Of a stretch of DNA of 64,000 nucleotides, positions 29,854-40,258 are shown in pieces. Position 1 is the first letter of the stretch. Each line of letters opens with the position of its first letter. Origin of the DNA: Commensalibacter oyaizuii. Lineage in GTDB: Bacteria; Pseudomonadota; Alphaproteobacteria; Acetobacterales; Acetobacteraceae. The notes under the pieces are model-generated. The model had not been told where the DNA came from. It made no database searches and saw only the letters and a program-made list of their open reading frames with translations. The DNA lies in assembly GCF_029953265.1 (NCBI RefSeq), contig NZ_JASBAO010000001.1:2051501-2115500 (forward strand). The letters run 5' to 3'. Made by a program: the position numbers and the translations under genes.

Positions 29854-31479
29854 ATGATTCGTATAACCGAGCTAAAACTCCCTCTTGACCATAGTGATAC
29901 AGAATTGGAAGATGCCCTAAAGCAGCGTTTATCAACCGATATTATAGAATACCATATTATTCGTCGGGGATATGATGCGCGAAAACGAGGACATATCCAA
30001 CTTGTGTATACTGTCGATTGTAAGGTTGTGGACGACATTCATTGTTTGCAACAGCATAGTCATGACAGACATATCCAAAAAGCCCCCGAAATCGGATATC
30101 GTTTTGTTGTGGATCAGGGGTTAGGTGAAAAACTAGCGAGTCAATCAACATATCAACGTCCTGTTGTTATTGGTGCGGGACCTTGTGGATTCATGGCAGG
30201 GCTTTTATTGGCACAAATGGGATTACGGCCCTTGATTTTAGAACGCGGTAAAGCCGTTCGTGAGCGTACGGTCGATACGTTTGCATTTTGGCGAAAATCT
30301 CAATTTAATGCAGAAAGTAACGTGCAGTACGGTGAGGGTGGGGCAGGAACGTTTTCCGATGGAAAATTATATACTCAGATCAGTGATCCCCATCATTACA
30401 GTCGCAAAGTTTTAACAGAATTTGTCAAGGCTGGTGCGCCAGAAGAAATTTTATATTTATCGAAACCACACATTGGAACATTTCGATTGGTTAGTATGGT
30501 GGAACATATTCGTGCGGAAATTGAATCTTATGGTGGTAGTTATCGCTTTAATGCACATGTCGATTCAATTGTGATGGACAAAAATCGCCAGGTTATGGGG
30601 GTTAGATTAAGTGACGGTGAAGAGATTGCCAGCCGTCATGTTATATTGGCAACGGGTCACAGTGCGCGGGATATGATGGTGTCGTTATATAATGACGGGG
30701 TGGAAATACATGCCAAACCATTTTCTGTTGGGGTCAGGATTGAGCATCCGCAATCAATGATTGATCAGGCCCAGTTTGGGGTTCAAGCAGGGCATAAAAA
30801 ACTAGGTGCTGCAGATTATAAATTGGTTCATCATACAGGATATGACCGTGGGGTTTATTCTTTTTGTATGTGCCCAGGGGGTACAGTGATCGCTGCTGCT
30901 TCAGAGGCGGGTGGGGTTGTGACCAATGGAATGAGCCAATATTCACGTGCCGAACGTAATGCGAATGCTGCATTGGTTGTCAGTGTTGATCCTCAAAAAG
31001 ATTATCCCACGCATCCCTTGGCTGGAATTGATTTTCAAAGAGATTTAGAACAAAAAGCATTTGTTTTGGGTGGTTCTGATTATAAAGCACCTGCACAACG
31101 TGTTGAAGATTTTTTAGCGGGTCGTTCGACAAAAGCAATAGGGGATGTGGTTCCTTCTTATAAGCCAGGGGTAACGCCCAGCAATCTTCAAGATATTCTG
31201 CCAACGTTTGTTGTGGATGCAATTAAAGAAGCATTACCCGCATTTAATCGTAAATTGGCTGGATTTTCCTTTGCTGATGCAGTCATGACGGGGGTTGAAA
31301 CCCGTACCTCGTCACCTATTCGTATCCCTCGTGGGGAAAATGGTCAAAGTGTTAATACATCAGGCCTGTATCCTGCTGGTGAGGGGGCTGGATATGCAGG
31401 GGGTATTATGTCAGCAGCCATTGACGGGATAAAAATGGCTGAAGCTGTAGCCAAAGATATATTACAATCGATGCGTTAA
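29854..31479 (+). CDS. FAD-dependent dehydrogenase, COG2509 type
   Basis: A 541-residue flavoprotein. An N-terminal 100-residue domain (MIRITELKLPLDHSD, YHIIRRGYDARKR) precedes the FAD-binding motif VIGAGPCGFMAGLLLAQMG. NVQYGEGGAGTFSDGKLYTQ and TRTSSPIRIPRG with GLYPAGEGAGYAGGIMSAA are hallmarks of this uncharacterised group, distantly related to HI0933-type proteins. The reaction is unknown. Single-gene unit. Confidence 0.87.
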   Translation: MIRITELKLPLDHSDTELEDALKQRLSTDIIEYHIIRRGYDARKRGHIQLVYTVDCKVVDDIHCLQQHSHDRHIQKAPEIGYRFVVDQGLGEKLASQSTYQRPVVIGAGPCGFMAGLLLAQMGLRPLILERGKAVRERTVDTFAFWRKSQFNAESNVQYGEGGAGTFSDGKLYTQISDPHHYSRKVLTEFVKAGAPEEILYLSKPHIGTFRLVSMVEHIRAEIESYGGSYRFNAHVDSIVMDKNRQVMGVRLSDGEEIASRHVILATGHSARDMMVSLYNDGVEIHAKPFSVGVRIEHPQSMIDQAQFGVQAGHKKLGAADYKLVHHTGYDRGVYSFCMCPGGTVIAAASEAGGVVTNGMSQYSRAERNANAALVVSVDPQKDYPTHPLAGIDFQRDLEQKAFVLGGSDYKAPAQRVEDFLAGRSTKAIGDVVPSYKPGVTPSNLQDILPTFVVDAIKEALPAFNRKLAGFSFADAVMTGVETRTSSPIRIPRGENGQSVNTSGLYPAGEGAGYAGGIMSAAIDGIKMAEAVAKDILQSMR

Positions 31480-31565
31480 GATTTAAATTGAGATAAAAAA
31501 AATAATATTTTAAAATACATAAATAAAATATTGGTTAACAGTCTAATATAAAATTGTTTTAAGAG

Positions 31566-31889
31566 CTATGAACGAGGGGCAAGTAAAATAATACTAGCCC
31601 CAAATAAACAGATAACGGCACCCACGATATCGCACTTGTCAGGTCTTGTATCTTCAACGACCCACAGCCAAAGTAAAGAACAAACGATATAAATCCCACC
31701 ATAAATTGCATAGGCACGACCAGCAATATCTATATCTACTTTCGTTAATATCCATGCAAAAAAAACCAAAGAAATCGTGCCAGGAATTGTCCATAACATT
31801 GATTTCCCCAGCCGTGTCCAAGCCCAAAAAGAAAAGCAGCCTGCAATTTCAGCAAATGCTGCTAAAATATAGAATAGAAAAGAGGTCAT
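31566..31889 (-). CDS. ynfA: YnfA/UPF0060 family small membrane protein
   Basis: A 107-residue protein with four hydrophobic helices: [59 protein letters not shown] and [18 protein letters not shown]. These match YnfA, related to the small multidrug resistance fold. The ATG at 31889 gives the family's usual N-terminus; a GTG three codons upstream is possible. Substrate unproven; efflux is inferred from the fold. Confidence 0.87.
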   Translation of the reverse strand: MTSFLFYILAAFAEIAGCFSFWAWTRLGKSMLWTIPGTISLVFFAWILTKVDIDIAGRAYAIYGGIYIVCSLLWLWVVEDTRPDKCDIVGAVICLFGASIILLAPRS

Positions 31890-31970
31890 GTGTTTCACGT
31901 ATTTGTCGAATAAAAAGCTTAGTATACTTTAGAAAATAAGCATAACCCGAACACTCAACACTAATATTTA

Positions 31971-32486
31971 TCAAATGTGGGGGGAATGGGCAGGCAAGCG
32001 ACATTCCATATAAACTGCATTATCTCCGTAGGATTCTAATTTGGATTGTAGATACGTGTCTGGTTCGACAACGGCAAAACCATATTGCTGCCAAAAAGAA
32101 ACCGAATTTTGAATTGAAATTAAGCAAGCATGATGCAAGCGTTTTTGATGTGCAGTGTTTATAAATTTTTGAAATAAAAGCTTACTTATTCCCAATCCTC
32201 TGGCACTTGGATCAATAGCCATGTCGTGTAAATAAAGACAATTTGGGTTTGTCTCTAACTCTTGAGTTTCCATGTGTAATTGTGGTGGTTTTCCCAAAAT
32301 AGATGGCAGGGCTAATAAATACCCTTTGATACTATGCTGATCTTTAGCGATAAAGCATGTATCAGGACTGGTTATAATTTTAGAGGCCATCGCTTCTTTA
32401 GATTCAGGCTCGATTTCGAAATAACAGCTATCCTGTATTTGCAATATAGCCTCTAAATCATTTAAAGTCGCTGGAAGAATATGCAT
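31971..32486 (-). CDS. GNAT-family N-acetyltransferase
   Basis: A 171-residue acyl-CoA-dependent acetyltransferase. It opens MHILPATLNDLEAILQIQDSCYF, has the beta-4 strand LYLHDMAIDPSARGLGISKLLFQKF carrying the acetyl-CoA pyrophosphate loop (R-G-L-G-I-S), and a later NSVSFWQQYGFAV motif. Substrate unknown. It lies 82 bases upstream of ynfA in the same direction. Confidence 0.85.
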   Translation of the reverse strand: MHILPATLNDLEAILQIQDSCYFEIEPESKEAMASKIITSPDTCFIAKDQHSIKGYLLALPSILGKPPQLHMETQELETNPNCLYLHDMAIDPSARGLGISKLLFQKFINTAHQKRLHHACLISIQNSVSFWQQYGFAVVEPDTYLQSKLESYGDNAVYMECRLPAHSPHI

Positions 32487-32850
32487 AATGAAACTATCAA
32501 ATGTATGGGTAATGATGGTATAAAAGTATTTTAGGATAAAGAAAGGTTTATCAATTATACATTATTTGTAGAATTAACTATAGAAAAAGTTAATTTTTCA
32601 GAAATGTATAATTAGATGTTCATTGGATTATATTATTTTAACAAAGACTTTGTACATCATAAATAATTATTGTATCAAAGACCATCTTGATTCGTGTTGC
32701 AAAGCCAAATTCTAAAAAAAGACTTTAGTATTTTGACATTAAAAATACGTTCTTTATAAAGTATCAGTTAACTTAAGACGCTTAAAATTTTTAATCTTAT
32801 GGTATACGTAGTTTAAAATTAATAATTTTGATAAAGAAGTAATCTATTTT
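32487..32850. promoter_or_regulatory. Divergent intergenic region upstream of gatCAB
   Basis: A 364-base, very AT-rich gap between the leftward acetyltransferase gene and rightward gatCAB; it must hold both promoters. I do not see a tRNA, T-box or clear repeat in it. Confidence 0.4.
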
Positions 32851-33171
32851 ATGGGGGCTGAATTGACCAATAAAAAGCAGGCCAATGTATTGGATACAAA
32901 GATTGTCCAACGAGTTGCTAAATTATCTTCGTTAGCAGTGAAGGAGGATGAGTTGGCAACTTATGCGTCAGATCTGGGTGGAATTATTCATTGGATGGAA
33001 CAGTTAAACGAGGTTGATATTACAAATATTCAACCAATGGTTGGCACAGAAATTGCCCAGTTACGCTTACGCGAAGATGTCGTAACGGACGGTGATTGTA
33101 AAGAGGATGTTCTTTCCAATGCCCCAGAACGGATTGCTGATTTTTATGCTGTGCCAAAGGTAGTTGAATAA
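32851..33171 (+). CDS. gatC: Asp-tRNA(Asn)/Glu-tRNA(Gln) amidotransferase subunit C
   Basis: A 106-residue subunit that clasps GatA and GatB in the amidotransferase used for indirect Asn-tRNA or Gln-tRNA synthesis. [28 protein letters not shown] and IQPM with LREDVV are conserved GatC segments. An extra 15 or so residues precede the usual start. It overlaps gatA by one base (TAATG), supporting coupled translation. Confidence 0.92.
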   Translation: MGAELTNKKQANVLDTKIVQRVAKLSSLAVKEDELATYASDLGGIIHWMEQLNEVDITNIQPMVGTEIAQLRLREDVVTDGDCKEDVLSNAPERIADFYAVPKVVE

Positions 33172-34652
33172 TGTTAACTGGAATGAAAATTACAGAGGCA
33201 GTTGATGGACTGCGTCAAAAGAAATTTAGTGCCGAGGAATTAACCAAAGCACATATCAAGGTGATAGATCAATTAAATGATCGTATTAATGCCTATATTA
33301 CGGTGACTGCGGATGCTGCGATTGAACAAGCCAAAGCAGCAGATCAAAAATTGGCTGCTGGGGATGCGCCTGCATTAACAGGGATTCCATTGGCAATCAA
33401 AGATTTGTTTTGTACCAAAGGCGTTAAAACCACCGCAGCCAGCCGTATTTTAGAAAATTTTGTACCTCCTTATGAAAGCACTGTAACGGCTAATCTGCTG
33501 CGCGATGGTGCGGTATTCTTGGGCAAAGTCAATCTTGATGAATTTGCAATGGGTTCTGGCAATCTGAATTCTGCGTTTGGTGCCGTGGAAAATCCTTGGA
33601 AACGTCAAGGCGAAGATACATTCCTTGTTCCTGGTGGGTCTTCTGGTGGTTCTGCTGCTGCGGTTGCTGCTGAAATGGCAATGGGGGCAACGGGAACCGA
33701 TACGGGCGGGTCTATCCGTCAACCCGCGGCTTATTGTGGGATTACAGGGATCAAACCAACTTATGGTCGTTGCAGCCGTTGGGGGATTATTGCCTATGCC
33801 AGCTCTTTAGATCAAGCTGGTCCAATGGGGAAATCGGTTGAAGATTGTGCTATTATGTTGCAATCTATGGCTGGATTTGATCCAAAAGACAGCACCTCTG
33901 TTGACAAAGAAGTTCCCGATTACCGTGCTGCTTGTAACCGTTCTTTGAAAGGGATGAAGGTCGGTATTCCGATGGAATATCGTGCACCTGGTCTATCTCC
34001 TGAAATCGAAGCCGTTTGGCAGCAAGGGATTAATTGGCTGAAAGAAGCAGGTTGCGAGATCGTTGACGTATCCTTACCGCATACAAAATATGGGTTGGCA
34101 ACGTACTATATTATTGCGCCTGCTGAAGCCTCTTCTAACCTTGCTCGATATGATGGCGTTCGTTATGGTCGTCGCGTTGCTGGTGCAAGCCTTGATGAAC
34201 TTTATGCGAATACGCGTGGTGAAGGGTTCGGAGATGAAGTTAAACGCCGTATTTTGATGGGAACTTATGTGCTTTCTGCGGGATATTATGATGCGTATTA
34301 TTTGCGTGCTCAAAAAGTGCGTAAATTGATTTATCAAGATTTCATGAATGTGTTTGATAAAGTCGACGTGTTATTAACGCCAACCGCACCAACCGCAGCT
34401 TTTGCTAAAGGTGAAAATCAAGAAGATCCCGTGCAAATGTATTTAAATGATATCTTCACGGTTCCTGCCAGCATGGCTGGGGTTCCTGGTCTTGCGTTAC
34501 CAGCTGGATTAAGCGGTCAAGGATTGCCTTTGGGATTACAAGTATTAGGTCGTCCTTTTGATGAGGAAACCTTATTTGCCGTTGGTTCCGCAATGGAAAA
34601 AGCAGCAAACTTTACCCATAAACCAATACTACGTGCAGGAGTTTCATTATGA
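33171..34652 (+). CDS. gatA: Asp-tRNA(Asn)/Glu-tRNA(Gln) amidotransferase subunit A
   Basis: A 493-residue amidase-signature enzyme that generates ammonia from glutamine. The catalytic triad is visible as K77 (IPLAIKDLF), cis-Ser S157 ([10 protein letters not shown]) and nucleophile S181 ([12 protein letters not shown]). [12 protein letters not shown] and [14 protein letters not shown] are C-terminal family blocks. The 3' end overlaps gatB by four bases (ATGA). Confidence 0.96.
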   Translation: MLTGMKITEAVDGLRQKKFSAEELTKAHIKVIDQLNDRINAYITVTADAAIEQAKAADQKLAAGDAPALTGIPLAIKDLFCTKGVKTTAASRILENFVPPYESTVTANLLRDGAVFLGKVNLDEFAMGSGNLNSAFGAVENPWKRQGEDTFLVPGGSSGGSAAAVAAEMAMGATGTDTGGSIRQPAAYCGITGIKPTYGRCSRWGIIAYASSLDQAGPMGKSVEDCAIMLQSMAGFDPKDSTSVDKEVPDYRAACNRSLKGMKVGIPMEYRAPGLSPEIEAVWQQGINWLKEAGCEIVDVSLPHTKYGLATYYIIAPAEASSNLARYDGVRYGRRVAGASLDELYANTRGEGFGDEVKRRILMGTYVLSAGYYDAYYLRAQKVRKLIYQDFMNVFDKVDVLLTPTAPTAAFAKGENQEDPVQMYLNDIFTVPASMAGVPGLALPAGLSGQGLPLGLQVLGRPFDEETLFAVGSAMEKAANFTHKPILRAGVSL

Positions 34653-36100
34653 GTTATATGATTGAAGGTTCTACTGGTTCTTGGGAGGTGGTAATTGGAT
34701 TGGAAGTCCACGCCCAAGTGATCAGCAAAGCCAAGTTGTTTTCAGGGGCTTCTGCGCATTTTGGTGCTGATCCCAATACTCATGTCAGCCTTGTGGATGC
34801 AGCTTTTCCAGGAATGTTGCCAGTATTAAACCGTGAATGTGTGGATCAAGCCATTCGTACAGGTCTTGGTTTAAATGCTAAAATTAACTTGATGAGCCGC
34901 TTTGATCGTAAGAATTATTTCTATGCGGATTTGCCTCAAGGTTATCAAATCTCGCAATTTGAATTCCCGATTGTGGGAGAAGGCAGCATTGAGATTGAAT
35001 TAGAAGACGGTTCTGTTAAAAATATCGGTATTACGCGCTTACATTTGGAGCAAGATGCAGGCAAATCTATTCATGATTTGGCACCTAAAGGTACTTGTAT
35101 TGATTTAAATCGTTCAGGCGTTGCATTGATGGAAATTGTCAGTGAACCAGATATGCGTTCCCCAGAAGAGGCAGGCGCTTATCTTCGTAAAATACGTGCG
35201 ATTGTACGTTACCTTGGCACTTGCGATGGAAATATGGAAGAGGGTTCTATGCGTGCAGATGTGAATGTGTCCGTACGTAAACCTGGTGAAGATTATCGCA
35301 CGCGTTGCGAATTGAAAAATATTAACTCTATTCGTTATGTGATGCAAGCAATCGAGATCGAAGCAAAACGTCATATTGAGATTTATGAAAATGGCGGTGA
35401 AGTCGATCAAGAAACGCGCTTATTTGACGTTGCACGTGGGGAAACCCGCACGATGCGCAGCAAAGAAAACGCCCATGACTATCGGTATTTCCCTGATCCC
35501 GATTTGTTACCTTTGATTATAGAGCAGTCCCATGTTGATCATTTAAAATCAACATTGGCAGAATTACCAGATGATAAACGTAATCGTTTTCAATCTGAAT
35601 ATGGATTGCCACGTTATGATGCAAACGTGTTGGTAGCTGAACAAGATATTGCGAACTTCTTTGAAAAAGTCGCTAAAGGTCGTGACGGTCGCATGGCTTC
35701 TAATTGGGTAACGGGTGAATTATTTGCTGTTTTAAATAAACAAGGCCTATCCATTCACGAAAGTCCTGTCAGTGCAGAGGCTTTGGGTGCGTTATTGGAT
35801 TTGATTGCGGATAATACCATCAATGGTAAAATCGCCAAGGAAGTCTTTGAAGATATGGTTGAAACAGGCGATATGCCTGGGGATATTGTTGAACGCAAAG
35901 GCTTGAAGCAAGTGACCGATACAGGTGCAATTGAAAAAGTGATTGCTGAAATTTTGGCTGCAAATCCAGATAAAGTTGAACAATATAAATCTGGGAAAGA
36001 TAAATTATTTGGTTTCTTTGTTGGGCAAGTCATGAAAGAAATGCAAGGCAAAGCCAACCCTGCGATCGTCAATGAATTGCTTAAAAAACAATTATCTTAA
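34649..36100 (+). CDS. gatB: Asp-tRNA(Asn)/Glu-tRNA(Gln) amidotransferase subunit B
   Basis: A 483-residue subunit that activates the misacylated tRNA carboxylate with [49 protein letters not shown] and [13 protein letters not shown] are the conserved cradle blocks, and the C-terminal YqeY-like tail ends with [13 protein letters not shown]. It completes the gatCAB operon with overlapping junctions. Confidence 0.96.
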   Translation: MSYMIEGSTGSWEVVIGLEVHAQVISKAKLFSGASAHFGADPNTHVSLVDAAFPGMLPVLNRECVDQAIRTGLGLNAKINLMSRFDRKNYFYADLPQGYQISQFEFPIVGEGSIEIELEDGSVKNIGITRLHLEQDAGKSIHDLAPKGTCIDLNRSGVALMEIVSEPDMRSPEEAGAYLRKIRAIVRYLGTCDGNMEEGSMRADVNVSVRKPGEDYRTRCELKNINSIRYVMQAIEIEAKRHIEIYENGGEVDQETRLFDVARGETRTMRSKENAHDYRYFPDPDLLPLIIEQSHVDHLKSTLAELPDDKRNRFQSEYGLPRYDANVLVAEQDIANFFEKVAKGRDGRMASNWVTGELFAVLNKQGLSIHESPVSAEALGALLDLIADNTINGKIAKEVFEDMVETGDMPGDIVERKGLKQVTDTGAIEKVIAEILAANPDKVEQYKSGKDKLFGFFVGQVMKEMQGKANPAIVNELLKKQLS

Positions 36101-36120
36101 CAATTTTAGAAAGAAAAACT

Positions 36121-36219
36121 TTTCAATAAAAGATTAGAATTATATTGAAGCAAACGCCGCACTATTAAACAATTCCTTTTGAAGAGGAATGACCAGAGGT
36201 CAAAAGCGGCGATTTGCAA
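36121..36219 (+). pseudogene. Decayed copy of the tRNA-Ser promoter and 5' half
   Basis: This stretch aligns by eye with about 38167-38275, which is the region just upstream of tRNA-Ser(GCT) and its first half. Shared anchors are GCAAACG, TATTAA-A/G-CAA, GAGG and GCGGCG-A/G-TTTGC. The tRNA-like part begins near 36181 with GAAGAGGAATGACC against GGAGGGGTGGCC. The acceptor stem mate, anticodon loop and T arm are missing, so no functional tRNA can form. It lies 2 kb before the intact tRNA, with the MscS gene between. Confidence 0.55.
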
Positions 36220-36618
36220 TTTTTTTAAGGTAATTATCATAATATTGATTTGATTTTCATTTTTGCCGTCATATATGGAAATAGTTCCCAATATTACAGA
36301 GAAGGAAAATAGCTATTTGAATCGTTTTAGTGTGTGTAATTCACCATGTTGAAATACATTTAATACAATTAATTCAATGATATTGATAGTGAACATTCAA
36401 AAATAAGGTTCAGTATTCTCCAACCACGGTTTTACCTTATATTAACCAATTGTCCTTTTGCTTTGTTTATTGATGATTATGGGCAATATTTGAAGTTCAT
36501 TTATTTGCATCATTATTAGACAAGTTACGCCCCTTGAATTCGAGATGGTAAACTGTCTTCATCTTTTTTTGTAGTTGAGATGATTTATTTTTGATTTTAC
36601 CTATATTAGGATACAATA
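36220..36618. other. Intergenic stretch, no further feature
   Basis: An AT-rich gap of about 400 bases between the tRNA-Ser remnant and the MscS-type channel gene. No open frame or RNA gene is convincing, and only the channel promoter is expected here. Confidence 0.4.
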
Positions 36619-37848
36619 ATGCAGAGTTTAACATCCATGTTAGATTGGATTTATTCCAATAAAATAGTATTTTCCTTATTATCAATCTTGTTAATGCTAT
36701 TATCTGGATTTATTGCATCTATTATCTGCAAATATTTCCTATTAGGTATCGTTCGCCAATTCATTTTACATAGAAACAACAATACGGATGCACAAAAAAA
36801 AGATATTCGTATAACAGAACGTCTATCACATATTGCCCCCGTTATTACTGTCTACTTTATGTCTTTGTGGATCCAAGGTTTACCAATCGGTCTGGTAGAG
36901 GCAGTTCATACAATTTGTGGCGTTGTATTAATTATCAATATCATGATACTCATCAATGAAATACTTGATATTACCAAAGACGCATATACAAAAAAACATG
37001 GCGCCAAATCTGGATCTATCAAAGGATATATCCAAATAGGTAAAATTATTGTATCTTCGATCGCGGTTATTTTGATTGTTGCAACTTTATCCAATAAATC
37101 GCCAATCATTATTATCTCTAGTTTAGGTGCAATTGCAGCAGTACTGATGTTGGTTTTTCAACATACTTTAATTTCACTAGTTGCAAATATTCAGGTTTCG
37201 TCTTCTAATGTAATACGATTAGGGGATTGGATCGAAATGCCAGTCGTTAATATTAGTGGTGAAGTAACTGATATTGCATTGCATACCATTACTGTAAGGA
37301 ATTGGGATAATACAATTTCTCAAGTTCCAACTAAAAATTTCATTACTGAAACCTATACAAATTGGCAGCCTATGTTTGAATCTGGTGGACGTAGAATTAA
37401 ACGAAGCTTCTTTGTTGACCAATCTAGCATTGTATTTTTTTCAAACGATTTGTTGAATACCCTACAACCTCATGAAGGCACTATTGTAAATAATATTAAG
37501 CAACATATTATCGATAAAGTAGCATTACCCCAATATAAGAATATCACCAATTTGGGTTTATATCGTAGCTTTGTTCTTGATTATTTAAAAAATCGTGAAG
37601 ACATTTGTAAAGACATGTATATCGTCGTTCGACAATTAAGCCCTACGTCAGAAGGCCTTCCCATTGAAATTTATTGTTTTACGTCCAATGTTTTTTGGAA
37701 TGAATACGAAGAGACACAGTCAGAAATTTTTGAATTTATGTATGCAACTGCAGCTTTCTTTAATTTAGGGATATACCAAAAACCATCAGGTAAGGATATT
37801 AAACCAACATCTCCAATAGAAGCAAAAATATCTTCCCATTTAAATTGA
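36619..37848 (+). CDS. MscS-family mechanosensitive channel
   Basis: A 409-residue inner-membrane protein resembling YbdG/miniconductance channels. Five hydrophobic segments lie in residues 15-195; the pore-lining helix is around SSLGAIAAVLMLVFQHTLIS, followed by the beta domain VIRLGDWIEMPVVNISGEVTDIALHTITVRNWDNTISQVPTKNFI, the MscS signature. The long C-terminal domain has RRIKRSFFVDQSS and REDICKDMYIVVRQLSP, as in YbdG. Stands alone between a decayed and an intact tRNA-Ser. Confidence 0.85.
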   Translation: MQSLTSMLDWIYSNKIVFSLLSILLMLLSGFIASIICKYFLLGIVRQFILHRNNNTDAQKKDIRITERLSHIAPVITVYFMSLWIQGLPIGLVEAVHTICGVVLIINIMILINEILDITKDAYTKKHGAKSGSIKGYIQIGKIIVSSIAVILIVATLSNKSPIIIISSLGAIAAVLMLVFQHTLISLVANIQVSSSNVIRLGDWIEMPVVNISGEVTDIALHTITVRNWDNTISQVPTKNFITETYTNWQPMFESGGRRIKRSFFVDQSSIVFFSNDLLNTLQPHEGTIVNNIKQHIIDKVALPQYKNITNLGLYRSFVLDYLKNREDICKDMYIVVRQLSPTSEGLPIEIYCFTSNVFWNEYEETQSEIFEFMYATAAFFNLGIYQKPSGKDIKPTSPIEAKISSHLN

Positions 37849-38231
37849 ATTTTAATTGCGTATATAGATTGATTTTTTAAAGAATTTTTTACTATTAAAA
37901 GCGTTATTGAGGTACGAATAGGCACTAATAGTCTTGAATCTCATGATTCGTAAGAATTACTTATGTAGATGTATTCGATCAGTATAATATTTGATAGTTG
38001 TTCAAAGATACACAGGAGTTTTTAAGCTGGATTGTATTTAAAATACTCTAGGAAAGAATATATTTTCTACTTTATCTTGTAATTTTTGATAGTAGATAAC
38101 GTTGTTTATAGTTCATTGTTAATGAATTATTAAAAAAATAATTATTTTGAACAAAGTAAATTGACAGTCCTTTAATAAACGATTAAAACCATATCAGAGC
38201 AAACGTCGTGTTATTAAGCAACTCTTCTTGC
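37849..38231. promoter_or_regulatory. Intergenic region with probable tRNA-Ser promoter
   Basis: An AT-rich gap with no open frame of note. TTGACA at 38160-38165 is followed after 17 bases by TAAAAC, a plausible promoter for tRNA-Ser. About 65 bases of leader separate it from the mature tRNA. The last 65 bases resemble the segment beginning at 36121. Confidence 0.45.
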
Positions 38232-38323
38232 GGAGGGGTGGCCGAGAGGCTGAAGGCGGCGGTTTGCTAAACCGTTGTACGATGAAAGTCGTACCGTGGG
38301 TTCGAATCCCATCCCCTCCGCCA
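38232..38323 (+). tRNA. tRNA-Ser(GCT)
   Basis: A 92-base type II tRNA. The acceptor stem pairs GGAGGGG (38232-38238) with CCCCTCC; the D arm reads TGGCCGAGAGGCTGAAGGC, the anticodon loop TTTGCTAAA gives GCT, the long variable arm pairs TACGA with its complement, and the T arm has GTTCGAATCC. CCA is encoded. It is the integration site of the prophage that follows. Confidence 0.95.
38296..38323 (+). other. Putative prophage attachment core (attL) in tRNA-Ser 3' end
   Basis: The tyrosine integrase gene starts 155 bases after the tRNA, the usual layout when a phage integrates into the 3' half of a tRNA gene. The core is expected within the T arm and acceptor end. The matching attR would lie beyond the right edge, so the core length cannot be measured here. 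Confidence 0.5.
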
Positions 38324-38478
38324 TATTATATAGTCAGATGTTGCCAATTCCTGACATAACCCTAATTTTTCAGCGAAAAACCACAAATACGTTTACCCAA
38401 TCTTGCCAGTTGATGACAAATTATGCCATAAAAAACGGGTAAGAAAACGGGCACAATTTTAAAAAGACGGGCATAAGT

Positions 38479-39699
38479 ATGTTAAAGGATTCTCAGGTTC
38501 GTTCTGCCAAGAAGAAAAAAGACCCTTATCGATTAACAGATAGCAAGGGTCTATTTCTTCACGTAGCAACCTCTGGTACAAAAACATGGCGCGTTCGTTA
38601 TGTTTTTAATGGCAAAGAGTCACAAATTGTAATTGGCCATTATCCAGATATGTCCTTAGCAGATGCACGAACCGCACTATTAGATGTTAAAAAATCTATT
38701 CGGGAAGGTCGAAACCCTGCTGCAGAGAAATTACTCAAAAAACAATTATTAACGTCACACTACGAGAATACTTTTGAGATTATAGCACGTAAATGGCATG
38801 AAATCAAAAAGCCTTTTTGGACAGCTAAACATGCATTAAATGTTATTCGTAGCCTAGAAAATGATGTTTTTTCTTTTTTGGGTGGGATACCTATTTCAGA
38901 ATTAACGCCTCAAATCGTTTTATCTACTTTGCAGAAAGTAGAAAAAAGAGGTGCAATAGAGACAGCACACCGAATTCGTCAACGCATGAGTGATATATTT
39001 GTTTACGCTATTGCGAGTGGTTTATGTAAGGACAACCCGGCAGCGATCATTGCCCCCGCTTTGTTGCCTGTATCAAAGGGACGGCAACCTGCCATTATTA
39101 AGTTAGATGATGCCATCGATATGTTACAACATGTTGAAGATGTGCCTGCTTTTCCTGTGACCAAGCTTGCAATGCGTTTTTTATTGTTAACAGCTGTACG
39201 TCCTGGTGAATTACGATTTGCACGGTGGGAAGAATTCGAAGGTTTGGAAACAGATAGTCCAATATGGGTTATTCCAGCCTCTCGTATGAAGATGAAGAAA
39301 GAGCATATCGTGCCCTTATGCCCGATGGCGGTTGAGATTATCGAGATTATCAAACAGTTTAGTTGCCATTTAGAATATGTATTTCCAAGTCGACGTCACC
39401 CTACAAAGCCTATGAGCGAGAATGCATTGGGGTATTTGATTAACCGTGCTGGATATTATCAAAGACACGTCCCTCATGGTTTTAGGGCCATGTTTTCAAC
39501 GATTATGAATGAGCATTTCCCACAAGATCGGTTTGTTATTGATTTGGTTTTAGCTCATGCCCCTAAAGATCAGGTAGAGGGGGCATATAATCGCACAACT
39601 CATTTTAATCGACGTAAGGAATTAATGATAGAATGGGAAAAGATCATCACTAAAGATTTGAAACCCGTTCAAGATTTGGCAAAGGTTTTAAAGGATTGA
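38479..39699 (+). CDS. Tyrosine-type prophage integrase (P4 subfamily, DUF4102)
   Basis: A 406-residue site-specific recombinase. The N-terminal arm-binding domain (DUF4102: YRLTDSKGLFLHVATSGTKT, IVIGHYPDMSLADAR) is followed by a core-binding SAM-like domain and a catalytic domain with R241 (TAVRPGELRFARW), H333 and R336 (PHGFR), H360 and the nucleophile Y370 (GAYNR). It sits directly after tRNA-Ser, and its 3' end overlaps a leftward excisionase-like gene by about 50 bases. Confidence 0.93.
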   Translation: MLKDSQVRSAKKKKDPYRLTDSKGLFLHVATSGTKTWRVRYVFNGKESQIVIGHYPDMSLADARTALLDVKKSIREGRNPAAEKLLKKQLLTSHYENTFEIIARKWHEIKKPFWTAKHALNVIRSLENDVFSFLGGIPISELTPQIVLSTLQKVEKRGAIETAHRIRQRMSDIFVYAIASGLCKDNPAAIIAPALLPVSKGRQPAIIKLDDAIDMLQHVEDVPAFPVTKLAMRFLLLTAVRPGELRFARWEEFEGLETDSPIWVIPASRMKMKKEHIVPLCPMAVEIIEIIKQFSCHLEYVFPSRRHPTKPMSENALGYLINRAGYYQRHVPHGFRAMFSTIMNEHFPQDRFVIDLVLAHAPKDQVEGAYNRTTHFNRRKELMIEWEKIITKDLKPVQDLAKVLKD

Positions 39700-39979
39700 A
39701 CTTAGATGCAGTCTTTCTACGACTTTCAATCCATTGTTGCACCTCGCTAAGCTTACATCCCTTCTTTTTATAGGAAAACTCATAGATTGCTGGGAAATTT
39801 TTATCTTCTTTGATGAATCTGTTTATTTGCCTTTCACTAAAACCCGATAGAAATGCAATCAAATCAATACCAACAATTGGATCAAGGATCCCGATATTGT
39901 ATTTTTTCAGTAATCTTTCGTATTCTTTTTGAAATTCAACAATCGATTTTTCTTTGTCAGTGGCTGTGCTTTTTGCCAT
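39650..39979 (-). CDS. Putative excisionase/AlpA-like DNA-binding protein
   Basis: A 109-residue protein whose middle reads DLIAFLSGFSERQINRFIKE and FSYKKKGCKLSEVQQWIESRR, a winged-helix MerR/AlpA-like arrangement. Small basic proteins of this kind beside an integrase usually steer recombination direction; that role is inferred from position. AGGA precedes the ATG at 39979. The overlap with the integrase 3' end on the opposite strand could allow mutual interference. Confidence 0.6.
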   Translation of the reverse strand: MAKSTATDKEKSIVEFQKEYERLLKKYNIGILDPIVGIDLIAFLSGFSERQINRFIKEDKNFPAIYEFSYKKKGCKLSEVQQWIESRRKTASKFNPLKPLPNLERVSNL

Positions 39980-40132
39980 TATCTATATCCTGTGGTCTTT
40001 ATGTGGTTTTGGTTATGAAAGTAAATGATTGGTTATACATAGCTTTTTACCACCATCTTCATTATTTTTATGTATGCGTATAATTAGTCTTTTCATTGTT
40101 TTATGCCTTGTTTATTCAGTAATATTGATTAA

Positions 40133-40231
40133 TTAATTTTTTGGCCATCCCCTACGTCCTTTTATAAGATCATTAATTACGTAACCCAGCCATATTGATG
40201 ATGCGATGAGTAGGCAGATGATTAGCGTCAT
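40133..40231 (-). CDS. Tiny single-span membrane protein (32 residues)
   Basis: A 32-codon frame with ATG at 40231 and GGAAAG about 9 bases upstream. The product starts MTLIICLLIASSIWLGYVI, one membrane helix, followed by a basic tail (KGRRGWPKN). It sits 28 bases downstream of the coiled-coil gene in the same direction. Single-span basic-tail peptides in prophages can be superinfection or toxin-like, but nothing here proves it. Confidence 0.4.
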   Translation of the reverse strand: MTLIICLLIASSIWLGYVINDLIKGRRGWPKN

Positions 40232-40258
40232 CAGTTTGTTCTTTCCAAGCGTTGGGGT

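Noticed and set aside
39853-40083. Rightward 76-codon frame over the excisionase-like start
   Set aside because: Overlaps a better supported leftward gene and has no ribosome site; product is aromatic and unlike known proteins.
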